This document shows positions 50,024-63,500 of a stretch of 64,000 nt of DNA, piece by piece. The stretch is from Diprion similis (taxonomy: Eukaryota > Arthropoda > Insecta > Hymenoptera > Diprionidae), in NCBI RefSeq assembly GCF_021155765.1, contig NC_060112.1, positions 17,422,001 to 17,486,000 of the forward strand, read 5' to 3'. A program made the position numbers and the translations under genes. Every line of letters starts with the position of its first letter. Position 1 is the first letter of the stretch. The notes beneath the pieces are model-generated. The model did not search any database. It worked only from the letters and a program-made list of their open reading frames with translations, and was not told where the DNA came from.

Positions 50024-53000
50024 GGACGCGCATAGTGCAAATTGAATCAGAAACCCCGCACGCCACGAACAATATTATTTGTTAGTAGAAGCGATGGAGT
50101 AACCGGAGGTTCAAATGAGTCCAGATTGCCCGGTGATCAAGTTAAGCGGCACGTGAGTTGTAGTCGAAACGGTCCACCGAAGCCCATGCAGAGCCTGTGG
50201 GGGGAGCCGGTCGAGTATAAGAGTAGAATTTATTGTACGCTAAAGCGTTTTAGTCGGTTGGTTGTCTCGGACGTTGGGGTTGGAGTCTCTGGCTCTATCA
50301 GAGGGCTGCTGCTGCAGGTTTAGACGTCAAGTGACACGCGCCGACATCTTGACAGCTTGTTAGGCTAACAGCCGTATTCTATAGTCCTAAAGTTGAGCCT
50401 CTTTATTGTTAGCTTAAAATTCTACGCTCTCACAATGGCACGCCCGAGTTAGTTGCTACGTTATTCGCCGTTGAGTAAGCACAGATTTGTAACTTCACTC
50501 AGCCGATGTATACTTGCTCCGATTTAATTGTCAATTTTCATTTTTACCTATAATCCTTTATTTCATCGTTATCTTTGTATAAAAGAGTAAACATATTCAA
50601 TGCTTTGTTCAAGAATCAGTTCTTATAATTAATTTGGAAAGTTACGTGGATGACACGCAGAACTTCGAAGCTTGTATTTTTACCACTATAGTGATTTGAA
50701 TAGAAAGTATATAACAGTCCGAGGGAATGGCGAACCTATTTTTTAAACACTAATATCAACCTATTTGTACATGTCGTGAGCATTATACCTTGCATGCCCC
50801 CTGAACTGCTTTGAAGTATTTGACGAGATGCTGGGGTAATGAAATTAGAAGGCATCATTGATGTTTATTAAATCCGTAAAGGTGTCTATTGTTACGTTCT
50901 ACGTGAATAAAGTGAAAATTTGCACCCCTCGCCAAGGAAACTGCAGTAAAAATAATGAAATAAGAGACAATGGTGCTGCAGGTACTGACAATAGCCTGTA
51001 TGGGGTTGAAGTGCCTAAATGCAGTGGGCGTGTTCCATTACTTTCATTATACTCTGTTCCAGTCGACGTGGGGTCGTCGAAATGATACCCAGACGAGGTT
51101 TACACGTGTACATACGTAGCTGCACGTATGCGTGAATCGGGTAACGTAGTAGGTGGCGGATATATTGACATCCGAGCGAGAAGATCATAGGGATGAGGCA
51201 GGAGTACGGGAAACGGGGGTGGGCGGCTACATCTGCGTAATAATATTAATAAGCTCGGCAGCCTACAGAGGATGAAAAACCGGCACCATTTCACCGCCCG
51301 TACTCAGAGAACGATTAGAAGAAAAGAATAAGGAATAAAAAAAACACTCACATTTTATTATATGGATACGGACAGATGTCACCCTTGACCACTTATCGCT
51401 GTATATACATATAATACAAGTGTAGTTGCGCCCGTATAATTTGTACAATTTATTTATTACAGGCTTGAGTTTGTTGAAAAATACAGGGGATCGAAATTTC
51501 GTCACCCCTGCAACGATGCACTTTGATAAACTGTTGCCATTAAATGTCGTAGATTATAGAGGGTTCGCATAGTCTTCCAGCTGTCCAGAAACTGTAACTT
51601 TTTTACGTGCATGTAACATATATTTAGATTTAGGACTTTTCGTTTATTCTTGTCGATATTGGGACACCTTGCGGTATATCTATTAATTGATGCCAAATTA
51701 AAATAGTATCATTTTCCTCTAAACCTGCAGATCGGTATAAAATTTATAAACGGTACTAGAATCCAGTTCTAGATATCCTATTGTGCATAACTGAACGTGT
51801 TAATTTCGGCGAGGCAATCATGGTTGTTACCCCGTTAAATTTTCCCCGCTAAAACTAGAAAATTTGTTCATCACGTTGAAACAATGTTCTACCATAGGTA
51901 AATACACCGTTTACTTGTGAAAGTTGCCAATATCACCTCTATAGTATAGATATACAAGTGTATTATATTGGCGTAACTATTTCAGAAACAATGCAGAGAG
52001 GGGAAATAATTTAATTCTTCACCCTTATAGCCAGGTCATTGCACGATGTATACTGTAAAATATTATTGTAGAAATGCTCACCTGATACCTGCAGCATGCA
52101 TACGAAAATCACCCCGCAAAACGCAAATAGCAATAACTGGTAGCTTTCGCCGTGGCGAATGAAACGCCGCCTACAAGCGTGTATAGTATATGAGTATATG
52201 TATATTTGAGACCGTGCGGCGTGATTGCACCCCGCTAACACTGTTACCCCCTTTATATCCACCCCCGCGTCGCCCCTGGCCGCCGCTCCTCCGGTCGCTC
52301 TGATCCCTTGCAATTACTCCCCATTATCTGGGTATTAGGATCCACCCCAACCATGGGCTGGCCCCGGAGTCAGGGCCGAGCTTGAGCGTGACACTGCGCC
52401 AACTACCGCGAGGCTGACATAAAATCGAGTGACATTTCTCGCCGACTAACTCCCAGACGAAGAATCCGTTTCGATGTTTTTTCGCGGGGCTTACGTCGCG
52501 ATATTTCTATTCGAGAGATGTTCATGCATCGAGGAGACGAAAAGAGAATGACACCTTGCATCGCACCTCGACAATCAGCATAATTGACGACATACGTACC
52601 TCCTATAATATACTTCCGGTATCACGGGCTCGTTAATGTTCCACAGTGCCTTCGAATGATCGCATATTCGAAATGTCAAGCAGTCAATTAGCGGGATTGT
52701 AACGCACGGAAACTCCGGTTGGCGTCTCTGACCCATGATATCGTAAAATGTCAATCGAGCAACGTATCCTTTCGACCACTAATGTCGCCCTAAACTACAC
52801 CCTCCCCTAGCTACACTCTATATCGTACTCGTTATTAGATCCCGTGAATGCGAAAGTTTATCACACTTGTTTCAGCTTGCATGAGCTGCGTCAAAAGTAC
52901 AGCTTTGTATACCAGTTTTGTAATGAAATCCTTTAAATCTGTAGGTTTAATACCTACTGTGAATATAATAAAGGTGCTAAACTGACTATGAAATCAAACT

Positions 53001-53534
53001 CAAGTTGGTACATCGTTAGGTATAATTTATATACATGTTATGTGTATATATATATTTTCATATATTATATATCACTTGACATTGTGTACGATATTGAAAA
53101 ATGTTCAATTATACTAAATTTCAAATTATACATAGGTATGTCTGTGTCTATCACGTTTTGCGGTAGTTACTATACCTCTTTGAATTAAGCTGTACGATGT
53201 CGTAGGTACTGACAATTGAGCTACGCCCTCTAGGACCTCATCATCTAGGTCTACTATGGTAAAATGGAAAATACTCGTCAATCACTACTTACATAGGTAT
53301 GTATATTACATCTTTCTAGTGTAACGAGCACCTCGTTAAAAGGTCGGTCATCTTTGCAGGGCGTAGTCTCCTCGAGAGAATTTCAACGTGACGTTCTCCT
53401 TTGATCTTATAACACCGAGTTTCTATAATTGAGAAGCAATCATCGACCTTAGCCTGAATGGAGTAGCTGGTGGTCTCTTGTGATTCTCTTAATAAGGTCC
53501 GACGCCAATCAATTTATGGCAGGGCGAACGGTTC

Positions 53535-56458
53535 TCAGCGATGCTGCTGATGCTGGAGCTGCTGACTGTGATGTACCTGATGAGAGCTGGCTAGATTAAC
53601 GGAATGGGGATGGGGCGGTTGCAGGAAATTGGGGGGAGACGAAACATGGCGCGATGTCTGCAGGTGAAGAATCTGACCCGTCGGCGATGGCGTTTCGTCA
53701 CCAAGAACGTCGATTTCGTCTTCGTCCGAGTCAGGGGCGTCGCTGCTCGCCCTCGAGTCTCGCCCTCCGCCCAAAGAAAAGTCGACAGGACGTTCTGTGG
53801 GCAAAAAAAGAAGAAAAAAAGAAAAATACGCCTCTCCGAATGCAACCAGCCGACATTTTCTAATTGAAAAAGCAATTAAACGGAGGCCGTCACTTCGCGA
53901 AAATGTAAGTAATTTAGCGAAAATGACGTTAGCCTGGAAAAGGGGTGAAATATCTCTTTACCGAAAAGAAATTCCCACCTTTTATATGCCCATGTTTTCT
54001 ATCTTTGATGAAATTTTTAATAGAATTCCACCAATCAGCAGTCTTGCGTAGGACTCAAAGCTATGCAATGTATATACACTAATATTAGTTGTCATGGTCG
54101 TAAAAATAGCTTTCGTTATTTTAGTGAAAGATTTAAGTTATCCTAATTCTGGCGGCTACAGTATTAAATACTTGTTTGTTGTTCAATAGTGACATTTTAG
54201 GAATCAACGGAATATAAAAATAATGCAAACGCATCTGATGTGTACGATGCATCGCATTTAAGTATGTATGATATGTCTAACAACGATGGTCGTAATTGTG
54301 CAAGCATAGCCAGCAGGCACTTAGCTGATAATTAAGTAATTTCGCCAAAGACGGAGCCAAGAACGACCGAACTGTAACCCCTCTGAAGTCGAAGCGACCA
54401 CCATCTTCATCTTCTGAGAAACTCTGCCTCTGTCTTCGTAACTTCGTTAGTCCTCAGCTCGGAGCCATCTTGGTTCCAGCAAGTAACTTGAATTACTCGA
54501 ATGTGACTCGCGACTGTGAGTCCGCCGAGTCAGACCCGGTGACTATGTATATATACATAATATATAAGGATGCGAGCGACGTAGTTAACTTCAATTACCT
54601 GTTTCTGCTTCATTTACGATATTACCGTAACCTCGTAATATTGTAAATGGCGTATTTAACTGTTAACAAAGCAGTAACAAGCTAGCTACTACTCTTCGGC
54701 ATCATCGGCTCAACTTCAGTCAGCTCGCGCTCTTTTCCCATCACTAGATTTTCGGAATTACTATCCTCGAGAGATCTTCGGACGATTTTCACATTCACAA
54801 ATTATAAACCTTGTCTTTTGCTACGTCATGGGTAATGGCCAATTTCTTTCGCACGCGTGTGTTTGACACCTTGCACACAACCATCAATTTCAATTTACAG
54901 TCTCAAGATGGAAACAGATTTCGGTGACTTCTGGGTGATTATCAATGTACTCTAAACGAGAACGGATTTACTTTAATTTGGTCCCTAGTTTTTTCTGGTT
55001 TTTAGACCATTAGTCGGTAAGTAAATCTAAAGTTACCAAACTATCTCTATATAATATTGCTTTTGTTTGTTTCAGTGACTGACGATCAGCAGAATCTCTC
55101 CGCACTTATCCAAATGTATCGCGACCTTCTCGAAATTTATGGTCATCGGAGATGAATGAGGACCAAATCTTCAGAATATTCCAGCGTAAGTGATTCTGTT
55201 GATATCATTGTTCAGATTTTTCTGGTTTTATATTGCAGGAGTGATGAAAAAATACGTTTTCTAACACCTAATTAACTAACTATATTAACATGCGTTTTAT
55301 ACAGCGCATGCAATGTTCGAACCGTTTCCAATGTTACGTTGATTGCCATTATATTGTAACCAATATGAGTATAATTAATTTGTAATTCGATTCCTATTCT
55401 GTCACCATTATAAACATTCTATTACCTCCTGCACGGAGGTGAAAAGAAAACGGTATCATTGCAAGCAAATGCCTTTTCGCTCGTGGAACGACTATCTAAT
55501 AATGTCGGAATTTCTCAAAATATAATCAACAACGGAATTGTTTAAAAGTATTTGTGGTTGCTCACCAGCAGGCGACGTCGTCGATAAAGCTTGATTTCCG
55601 CATTGCTGCTGTTGACCCGAAGATTGACTACCGTTCGTACCAGAATTGGTATTCATTTTTCTTAATTGCTTTTTGTGCTTCATCCGACGGTTCTGGAACC
55701 ACGTTTTCACCTGTGTTTCGGACAGGTGCAACGCCGCGGCTAATTCAACTCGCTCCGGAGTGCTAAGGTACCTCTGGACCTCGAATCTGGCTTCTAGGCC
55801 GGCTAATTGCTGATCGCTGAATACCTAAAACATCATATTTACTTGTATTGAAAGGTGAAAAATTCATCCATGAAAATATTTTGTCAGCCTTTATCATTCA
55901 GCCGACCGATTCGTGCGGGCCGCAGACTTGGACGAACTCAATTTATACGCATTTGTTAACTCGGCCTGAACCTATGAGTGAAATTTTGCACATTGCTTCA
56001 GAATTTCAAATGGTTCAAATTAGATTCGATCCGCGTTGACTTTGAATTCATCTATAACTACGAAAGCTGTATCCTTCGTTATTTGATAGCATCTTCACGA
56101 TTTTTCACAGAATAGATTAATGATTTACCGTTCGGGCTTTCCGCCGTCGGCAGTGTTTCAATGCTGCGAGATCATTCATCCCAGGAACCACACCCACGCC
56201 AACACCAACCCCCGCGCCGCCAAAAAGCGGCCCGAGAAAAAAAGCCGCCGCTGGTGGAGCGGACGGATAACCAGGTAAAAGACTGGCAAATTGTTGATAA
56301 TGGTGCTGTTGAGGATGAGGCAGATGATGATGGAGCTGATGATGACTGTGTGGAGGAACGTTGCTTCTACTGAGAATATCGTCGATCGAAAACGACGTAC
56401 GGCTTGCCGAAGACACATTTTGGGGCTGCTGTTGTTGTTGCGGGCAAGTCGACTGCAT
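53535..56458 (-). CDS. bsh: Brain-specific homeobox transcription factor (bsh/BSX)
   Basis: DNA-binding homeodomain protein expressed in subsets of brain neurons in flies (Bsh) and in vertebrate hypothalamus and pineal (BSX). Three exons, in phase: 56129-56458, 55566-55824, 53535-53794; 282 residues, close to family size. Seen: N-terminal [10 protein letters not shown], an eh1-like Groucho-interaction motif also found in BSX; a His/Gln-rich stretch ([18 protein letters not shown]); an Ala/Gly/Val-rich segment; homeodomain at about 104-163, running from [14 protein letters not shown] through [13 protein letters not shown] to [18 protein letters not shown], with Q50 and N51 of helix 3 present. 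The C-terminus has PVDFS and an acidic [13 protein letters not shown], then a Gln/His-rich tail. The homeodomain is split between T and V by the first intron. If the second donor (GTGAGC) is not used, the frame continues to a stop at 55492, giving a shorter tail. The start ATG opens [11 protein letters not shown] and is the only sensible choice. Confidence 0.95.
53795..55565 (-). other. Second intron of bsh
   Basis: 1.77 kb intron. It includes a GC-richer stretch at about 54350-54560 but no exon I can support. A short pyrimidine-rich tract precedes the acceptor at 53795. Confidence 0.7.
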
Positions 56459-58404
56459 CTTCGATGCAATTTTAATTCTAACACACTGTGACTCGCTGTA
56501 TCACCAAGTTTAATTTCACCGGTGTTACCACGGGAATTCCCACCTTTCAAGTTTGTAAATAAGATCCACCAAGACGGATGACTGGAATGAAAATGCAGAA
56601 CGGACAAAGCGTTTCCAACTTCCATCGAATAGCACGAGTGCGATTCAAATGTTTCACGACATTTGTGCAGAACTGGTCATTGCGTAAACGTGGAATAGGC
56701 TCGTTTGTTAATTTTAATTCCCACTTTTAATTCGCAGAGGATTTACGCATCTCTCACTACGTCACTTTGCTGTTGACTTCACAGTCGGAGAGTTAAAAAC
56801 GTATATTAAATCACTGTAACTATTTGATTTCTGGGAAAGTATAACAGGCTCAAGTTTACACAAATATTACAATCATCCGCTAAGTAGAAAATTCATAAAA
56901 CTGTTACAAATCGAATACCTAATGGATCTCCACAATTTTTCAACGATAACAACTGTATTTCTTGTATTATTTGAAAAAAATCACAGAACAAGGGTCACTA
57001 ACGGAAACTTCTTAAACTCCTTGTCTTCGATACGGTTGAAAATTCTCGATCCCACTTAGTCCGAAGAACAATGCCCAAGTCAGTAGAAGAAAAAAAAAAA
57101 ACACGCCAAGTTCACGAAACCACCCGTATTCATCACCTGAAAACTAAACTTTGACACGAGTACACGTGTTGTCGCAGCCTACAGCGTAGAGTGAAATACT
57201 GTCACCGATCAGCCCCCAATCAGTCAGTCAACCTGCGTACGTAATTCAACCCTCTGGTTCTCGGGGAGGGTTCACGGGGTCGGCGACGTCGCATTGGCGG
57301 GCGTCGCGACGCTCACAGCCACCGGGGTTGGATCCGGCGTCGCGGGGGCGGAGACCCATCCGCGTATCCATGGACACGCGGCTTTCCTGGGGCGGATAAC
57401 ACCGGGTATAGAGATACTGGAGAATCGGGGTGGCGAAAACTTTGAACGTTTTGTGTTCGTAAGGGGATTGTGTCCGTCTTTTTCTATCTCTCGCTTTCTC
57501 CCTTCTTTGAAGATAGCTGCGCGGCTTGACGCAATTTAATGAATACCGGAGGCGATTGCCAACGTCCTCAAGACACCGCTCTGTACTATAAGAACAGACT
57601 ACAGGTGACCCGGTAGGTAATGTCATTTCACCTGTTACAGTAGGTATATAATACGAATATTATACGTCAGCCACAAATTACTGTTCTACGATTTACGGAT
57701 TATGCGACACAGTGTATCTTCATGTTTCGCGTTAAAAACTTGATCGATTTTACATTGCTGATTCTTCTTGCGAGAGACTCACGCGTGTACAGCCCGTAAA
57801 ATGCATGCGCGAAATTCGAGACATAACTCGCGGCCATTTCTTTATGGAAAAAACGCCGCGTCGTCAGAGTCGGAGTTTCAGATGATACGTAAAATTTGAA
57901 TTCGTAGAGTCAAACTTTGAGTCTCTCCAACTTTGCATCCTATCGTCAGTATAATATGATTCTTACGCAGTTCGTCTCGTAGTTCAAGACGGTTCAAAAG
58001 CTAGGCAATATATCCAAGGTATAGAAAGTGTTTACTATTTACAGTGTACCATGCAACCAAATGTCGCTTAAGCTACGACGCGATGACCACGAGGCAAGGA
58101 AACCTTGCTTCGTCACACCTTCAAGGTATTGTTAGAGGTATCAACGCGTAGAGGCGAGGAATCCGCGATGCACCGGATATCCTTCCGCCGCCCTCCTCTC
58201 TCTCTCTCACTCCTCTCAAGCCCCGAGCATCCCGGCCACGAATTGAGCCAGGCCGCAGGCCGCGCAGCATCACCGAAAGCCGAACCCCAAAGCACTTCGC
58301 ATCAGTCAATATGTTGCTGGCAGCGAGGCGACCGATCGCGCGACGGGGCGCGTCTTTGAACGGATCAAGGGGATGAGCGGCGTCGACGGGGCGCTGTTCC
58401 GCCG

Positions 58405-58409
<5 letters not shown>

Positions 58410-58438
<29 letters not shown>

Positions 58439-58444
58439 TGTATG
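58410..58444. repeat. (TATG)n tetranucleotide repeat
   Basis: About eight tandem TATG/GTAT units, followed by a short G run. Confidence 0.95.
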
Positions 58445-58913
58445 GGGGGCCACGCGAGCACGAGATGCCAAGATTAAATTACTCCTACCATCGCACCGGG
58501 AGGCAGAAGCTGGGATCGTGCTTTCGCGATGTCCTATAGCTATACCTACCTAGAGCACCGACGTGAACCGAGGTTGACTAGAGGGTTAAATTATTGTACC
58601 TCGTCGGGCGATCATATAATGCACTGCAGAGCTGCGATTCGCCCAGATCGGCTCTATTATAATTATTACACACCGCGGTGCAAACTTCTCAAAATCCTCA
58701 ATCAAATTACTTCGCTGGGTTAAGTGCCTACGCAGGTATAATATGAACGGATTATTCGCATTATCAATACCGAGAAACCGATAATATATATGAATCACCG
58801 ATCAAAATCTTGATTAAATGTTTACCGAACTAGTGTACACCTACTCATTCTCAGCTGTTTGTATAGCCGTTGTCGATATCTCATCCTATCATAACAATTT
58901 AGTGACTTTCGTT

Positions 58914-58994
58914 TATATATATATATATATTCTCTAACTGATAGAATTCTTTCTAACAACTTCCTGTTTCTATCTCTCTCTCTCTCTCTCTCTC
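58914..58994. repeat. (TA)n and (TC)n microsatellites
   Basis: A TA tract at 58914-58930 and a TC tract at 58973-58994, separated by 42 bases of unique sequence. Confidence 0.9.
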
Positions 58995-59748
58995 CAATGG
59001 TCTACATATCACACGCATATTTATTTTATATACAAATTCTATACTCATGCGCATGCATTTGCTTTATATTTAAAATGTACAGAATATGAATATCTTGCAT
59101 ATATCCGTGTATCCGCATATTTTTTCGTGTCGGATAGTGAAATTTTCGGATTTCCGATCGTCCCAATCACGTCGATCACCCCCGAAGCTCCTACGTAGTT
59201 CACTGCAGTGTGTAAGGTTCGTCAAGGGACGCGTTTTGGCGCGTGTCGGCATTTAAAGTGGGTGGTTCTGCGATTATTGAGTGAATTAGCGTGCGAGGTA
59301 ATTGTGTTACGGTCGCGTGTCCGTCCCCGAGTCGAGCTTGCGGGGCACCCTGTAACCCGGCAGTCTATGGTATGGGACACGACACGGTGGAACGCCAAAG
59401 TCCTGGACCCCCTTCACCCTTCAGCCACCCTCGCGGAGGCTGCTTGCAGTCTATACGCCCCCCGGAGACTTGTTAGCAAAATAGGGGGCTTGTGTTTTGG
59501 CTACGGGGTCTTCTACCAGCCCGCCGATAATTCGACGAATACCTATTCGACGCTCGCGGGATCCCTAATACGGATAATACGCCAAATGAGAAGTAATTTG
59601 TAACAAGAGACTACCAAGCATCGACCGGATTAACTTGTCTTCGCGTGAAATCCGGCGGTTCTTGAGCCCCGTGCGTTTTCGTTTTAACTTGCAATTTCTG
59701 AAAGTAAAATTCTGTCGATGCTCGGTCAAATTCGGGAAGGGGGGGGTC

Positions 59749-59862
59749 AAAACTTGGAAGGGTCAAAATATTTCGAGCAATTCATCTTTCGTTATTCTAT
59801 TTTCACATATATTGAAAATTTCGATACATCGGCCATTCGAAATATTGACCCTTCCAAGTTTT
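59749..59862. repeat. Inverted repeat able to form a long hairpin
   Basis: The arm at 59749-59776 (aaaacttggaagggtcaa...) and the arm at 59836-59862 (its reverse complement) pair over about 26 bases with a two-base bulge, around a loop of about 59 bases. The loop itself contains partly self-complementary sequence (tttcacatatattgaaa). Confidence 0.75.
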
Positions 59863-60540
59863 CAAATTCACTACAGAATTCGTTAATGTGATGTTCGTCA
59901 TTACTGCACGAAAGCTGAAAAATGAATCGTAAAAAATGTTAAAAATACACGTTATCTAATGTATTTACTTTTGTTGAGCTGGTTTATGCGGATTTATGAG
60001 GATTTTCTTGTCTTAGATACTTACTCTTAATTTTTTGTGCTCGAGGATGATATTTTTGAAATCTAGAAATCAGCGGAATCGACAAATAAATTTACGTTAT
60101 TGCTATTTAAGCAGGTTTTATTTAAAAAAAAAAGAATATATTCGTTATCACTTTTTTTTACACAAATCGTCCCGAATTTGAAATAGAAATTCTTGGTTCG
60201 GTGACTGCCCTTGTAAATTTCTACAGAGTGACTGTGACAAGAGCCAGTATGGAGGTCTAAATGTCATTACGATTCTCTGCATCAACCACCGAGCAAAGGA
60301 TTTCCTTTTATCTTATAATACGGTTTATACATACACTAAAAGCAGTACATTACTAATGTTCAATTTCTTTTCAAAATCACGTTACCGCATGTATCAACCC
60401 TCCAGCGATACTTGTTCAATTTTGGTTCACCTAGAGTTACGCGCAGTCTGCAAAACTGGAGTTGAAATACAAGCAAGTTATACACTCGTGCCTATCTAAT
60501 ACCTATTCCTATAACACGAACTTGAATTTTTTTCTTAAAT

Positions 60541-63500
60541 CTAAAAGTCCTCATCACGGTCAGCACGCTTGTAGAATGCGCGAGAGAATGTCGCTGGGCC
60601 TTGAGAATTGCAGAAGAAGAATCCTCGTCTCCAAAATACGAATACCGCAAGAGTAACCGGAACGGCAAGGAGAACTCCGATCAAAATACCAACAAGAACG
60701 GTTGCGTCTCTTTCCGGTCTTGCGTTGTACAAATCAACGCAACGGAGATGACGTGTTGAGAGAGAAGTCAGATTTTTTCCCTGGTGTTCCTGTGGTGTCG
60801 AGCAAGTCAGATCATTCGCTTTTTCGCCCATCAACTTATCACCAAGACTGGGTAGGAGCGATTCGACCTGAATAATAAGAAATTTTTTTTTTTGTTCATT
60901 TGCATGTGACGTAATTTTTTTCAATGCCAAATTTCCAGAATTTATATTTAAAGAACGCGGGGAACTATGTAAATGTGAACTATAAAAAAATCGTATGATT
61001 AGTAATGCTGGACACAAAACTTTTATAACTGAACTTCGTTTCGACTTATGTGTACACTTCCGACTCAATGAATATACCGAATTAAATTAGACTCTTAATC
61101 GCACTTTGTTCATTATAGCGATTCTTGGTATTTCAATTTTGTCCAATGGAACTGGACATTTATTCTACCCGCGGAAAGAGGACTTTGCAAAGTGTCTACG
61201 ATTAAATGAATCAAGAATTAACCATCGCAGTCCCCATATTTCCCTCACAATCGGATAATGTTAAATGAAATATTCAGGAACTTAAACTTTACCGGGTCAT
61301 TTGATCATTTCTTAAATAAACGATATTATACTGACCAGGAATTGGTTTTTACAGTCACAGCCCCACTTGTTGTTGTGCAGGTCAAGGTCCACCAGCTTGT
61401 CCCATCTTCCGACCAACTTAGCTGGCAAATAATGCAGAGCGTTGTCAGCCAACTGTAGTTTCTTCAGTGGTGGCCACTCGGTTCCTAATTCATGCTGTGA
61501 CAGGGATTCGACGGATTACAATTTCGCAACGATTTTCTAATTAATATTCCATTGCTCGTGAAAAAACGAAGGAAATGCACAGCCACAGACCTTTGATGCC
61601 AATGCGTTCTCGTCGATGATTTCAAGCTGAGGGCATCCTTCGATGTGGAGAACTTCGAGAGCAGTCAAACCCGAAAAAGCACCGGCTCCAATAGCGGTTA
61701 AGTTGTGCATGCAGCAGAGACTCAGTTCCTTGAGTTTTTCCATTGTCGGAAAGGCGTTGTTCTCGTTGATGATTTTAATGGGATTCTCGTCCAAAGCCAC
61801 CCACTCCAAGGCTCTGCCATCCTCGAGAGCAAGTGGAGGTGAACTGAACTTGTTTCCAGTCAAGTCTACCTTTTTCAAGTACCTAAAACGGCAAAGTTAC
61901 TCTCAATCTTCAAACTCTCATCGAATTCCTGGCATTTTAATCTACCCACAGAGAATTCGGCTCTTACTTAGGGGTGTGGAACACGTGCTCAGGCAGATCG
62001 TCGAGTTCGCAGTAGCTCAGGGTGAGTTCTTCCAGATAGGATAAATAACTGAGCGCATCAACGGTCGGGTCATCAATGTTCATAAACGGGTTTCCTTCGA
62101 GCGAGAGAACCGTTAAACTTCCCAAATGCTCGAAAAGATCCCGATGAAGACTGTGGAGCGCGTTGTAAGCCAGATTGAGGACCTTCATCTTTGGAAGGGG
62201 TTCGTAAGCCACTGGCGAAAACCGACCCTGTTATACAAGGTAATACTAAAATTAATTCATACAATAATGCGGAGGTTACGTCTAAAGGTTTTCTGCCTAA
62301 TTTACCCTAAATACATGCGGACCCAGTAGAGGCGTAGTCAACTGGTTGTGGCTGAGGTCAAGCTCGGTTAAATTTCTCAACTGTAGAAAAGCTCCCTCGT
62401 CAATTGTGTTGATATTGTTTTTCCGAAGTATTAGCCTGTTGATGCTAACGTTCGGAAAAGCATTCACATGTACGAAAGAATTGTTTTCAAATGAAACTTC
62501 CAACAGTGGTTCCTTCGGCCAATTATCATCTTCGAAGTGATCATCCAGATTTCTGCTACTGCAGTCTACTATGCCATCTACAAATACAAAATCACATGCA
62601 GAAATTAAACTCGGTTGACGTTTTATTGCCAGCATTATCTGTTATCATAATTCTGTTGATCGTAAATTTATATTTCAATTTTGATTCTGTAAAATTCGAA
62701 TGGGTACGATGATAATCCGCTGCAGTAATATCTGATCGTGAGTATAGTGAGATAATCGAATTTCTTCAACAGGTTTTCAAAAAGTTTGTTATGACTCGTT
62801 TAATCGCCAAAGATAACCACAATATTCCACAGAAATGAATCAATGAAATTCCACGAAAACAGCGTGACTCGAATTAGCGAAGAGCTATTGTTCAACAATA
62901 TATGTTTAATACCACAGTAGAATCAAATCGCATCGTTCGACAAATGAGAGCGATCGATTTTGCGATAAGAGACTCTAACGCAGCTTGTAACTAGAGCAAT
63001 GATCAGGCGACAATAATTTTTCTAGTTTATATTGAGTAACGTACACGCCTAGCGCGTCTAAGTCTATATTATGTCAAACGGTGAGGCTTATGCTGCCAAA
63101 TACAATATTCATGAATCCAAGCAGGTATTGCTGAAAAAGAATGGATAATTTTTGTCAGAAATAATTATGTGCATACCGCAGTCGCTCAAACTGCGTTGCC
63201 GTTACTATGTTCTATATTTTTTCTTATCGCCGCGACAGCACGCAACACTGTAACTTGTGCTACGCGTGTTTTCGTTCTGTGAAACATTACGCGAAGCACC
63301 TTTACCTGCTTCTTACTATGCATGTTTATCCACCTCGAATTGTGAATTATAAAATGAAATTTTACGTCGCCATTAAATGGTGATGGATCGTACAACGACG
63401 AAGGGATTATTGCATGATAGTGGAGCATGTGCTGTACTCGTGTAATGTTAACTATGGATGTGTTCGTGAAGCGAAAATGATAAACTCGTACCTGTGCAGG

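Larger units (their letters stand above)
46227..53534. other. AT-rich intergenic region between RhoGAP and bsh
   Basis: About 7.3 kb. The part to about 49000 is strongly AT-rich with no coding signal and may include RhoGAP 3' UTR. Islands of higher GC occur at 49190-49330, 49930-50340 and 52240-52420. No RNA gene was identified. The 52240-52420 island, about 1.1 kb beyond the end of bsh, could be regulatory sequence (inference). Confidence 0.5.
56459..60540. other. Upstream region of bsh, downstream of the LRR gene
   Basis: About 4 kb. GC- and CpG-rich patches lie at 57240-57430, 58150-58370 and 59170-59500, separated by AT-rich DNA and simple repeats. Both strands have long open frames in the GC-rich patches without domains or splice partners. 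The location fits promoter and enhancer DNA of bsh (inference). A candidate AATAAA for the LRR gene on the minus strand is at 60117-60122. Confidence 0.45.

Noticed and set aside
50108..50125. GGTTCAAAT word resembling a tRNA T-loop
   Set aside because: The flanking bases do not form a T-stem, and no acceptor or anticodon stem can be drawn around it.
50042..50323. Plus-strand 93-codon frame in the GC-rich island
   Set aside because: Starts at TTG, has no ATG at its beginning, no domain and no splice partner.
57246..57626. Minus-strand 126-codon frame upstream of bsh
   Set aside because: Arginine/proline-rich composition follows from the CpG-rich patch, and the opposite strand is open too. 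No homology was recognised.
59208..59603. Plus-strand 131-codon frame (VVLRLLSELACEVIVLRSRV...)
   Set aside because: No domain, no splice partner, and it lies in a GC-rich patch where long chance frames are expected.
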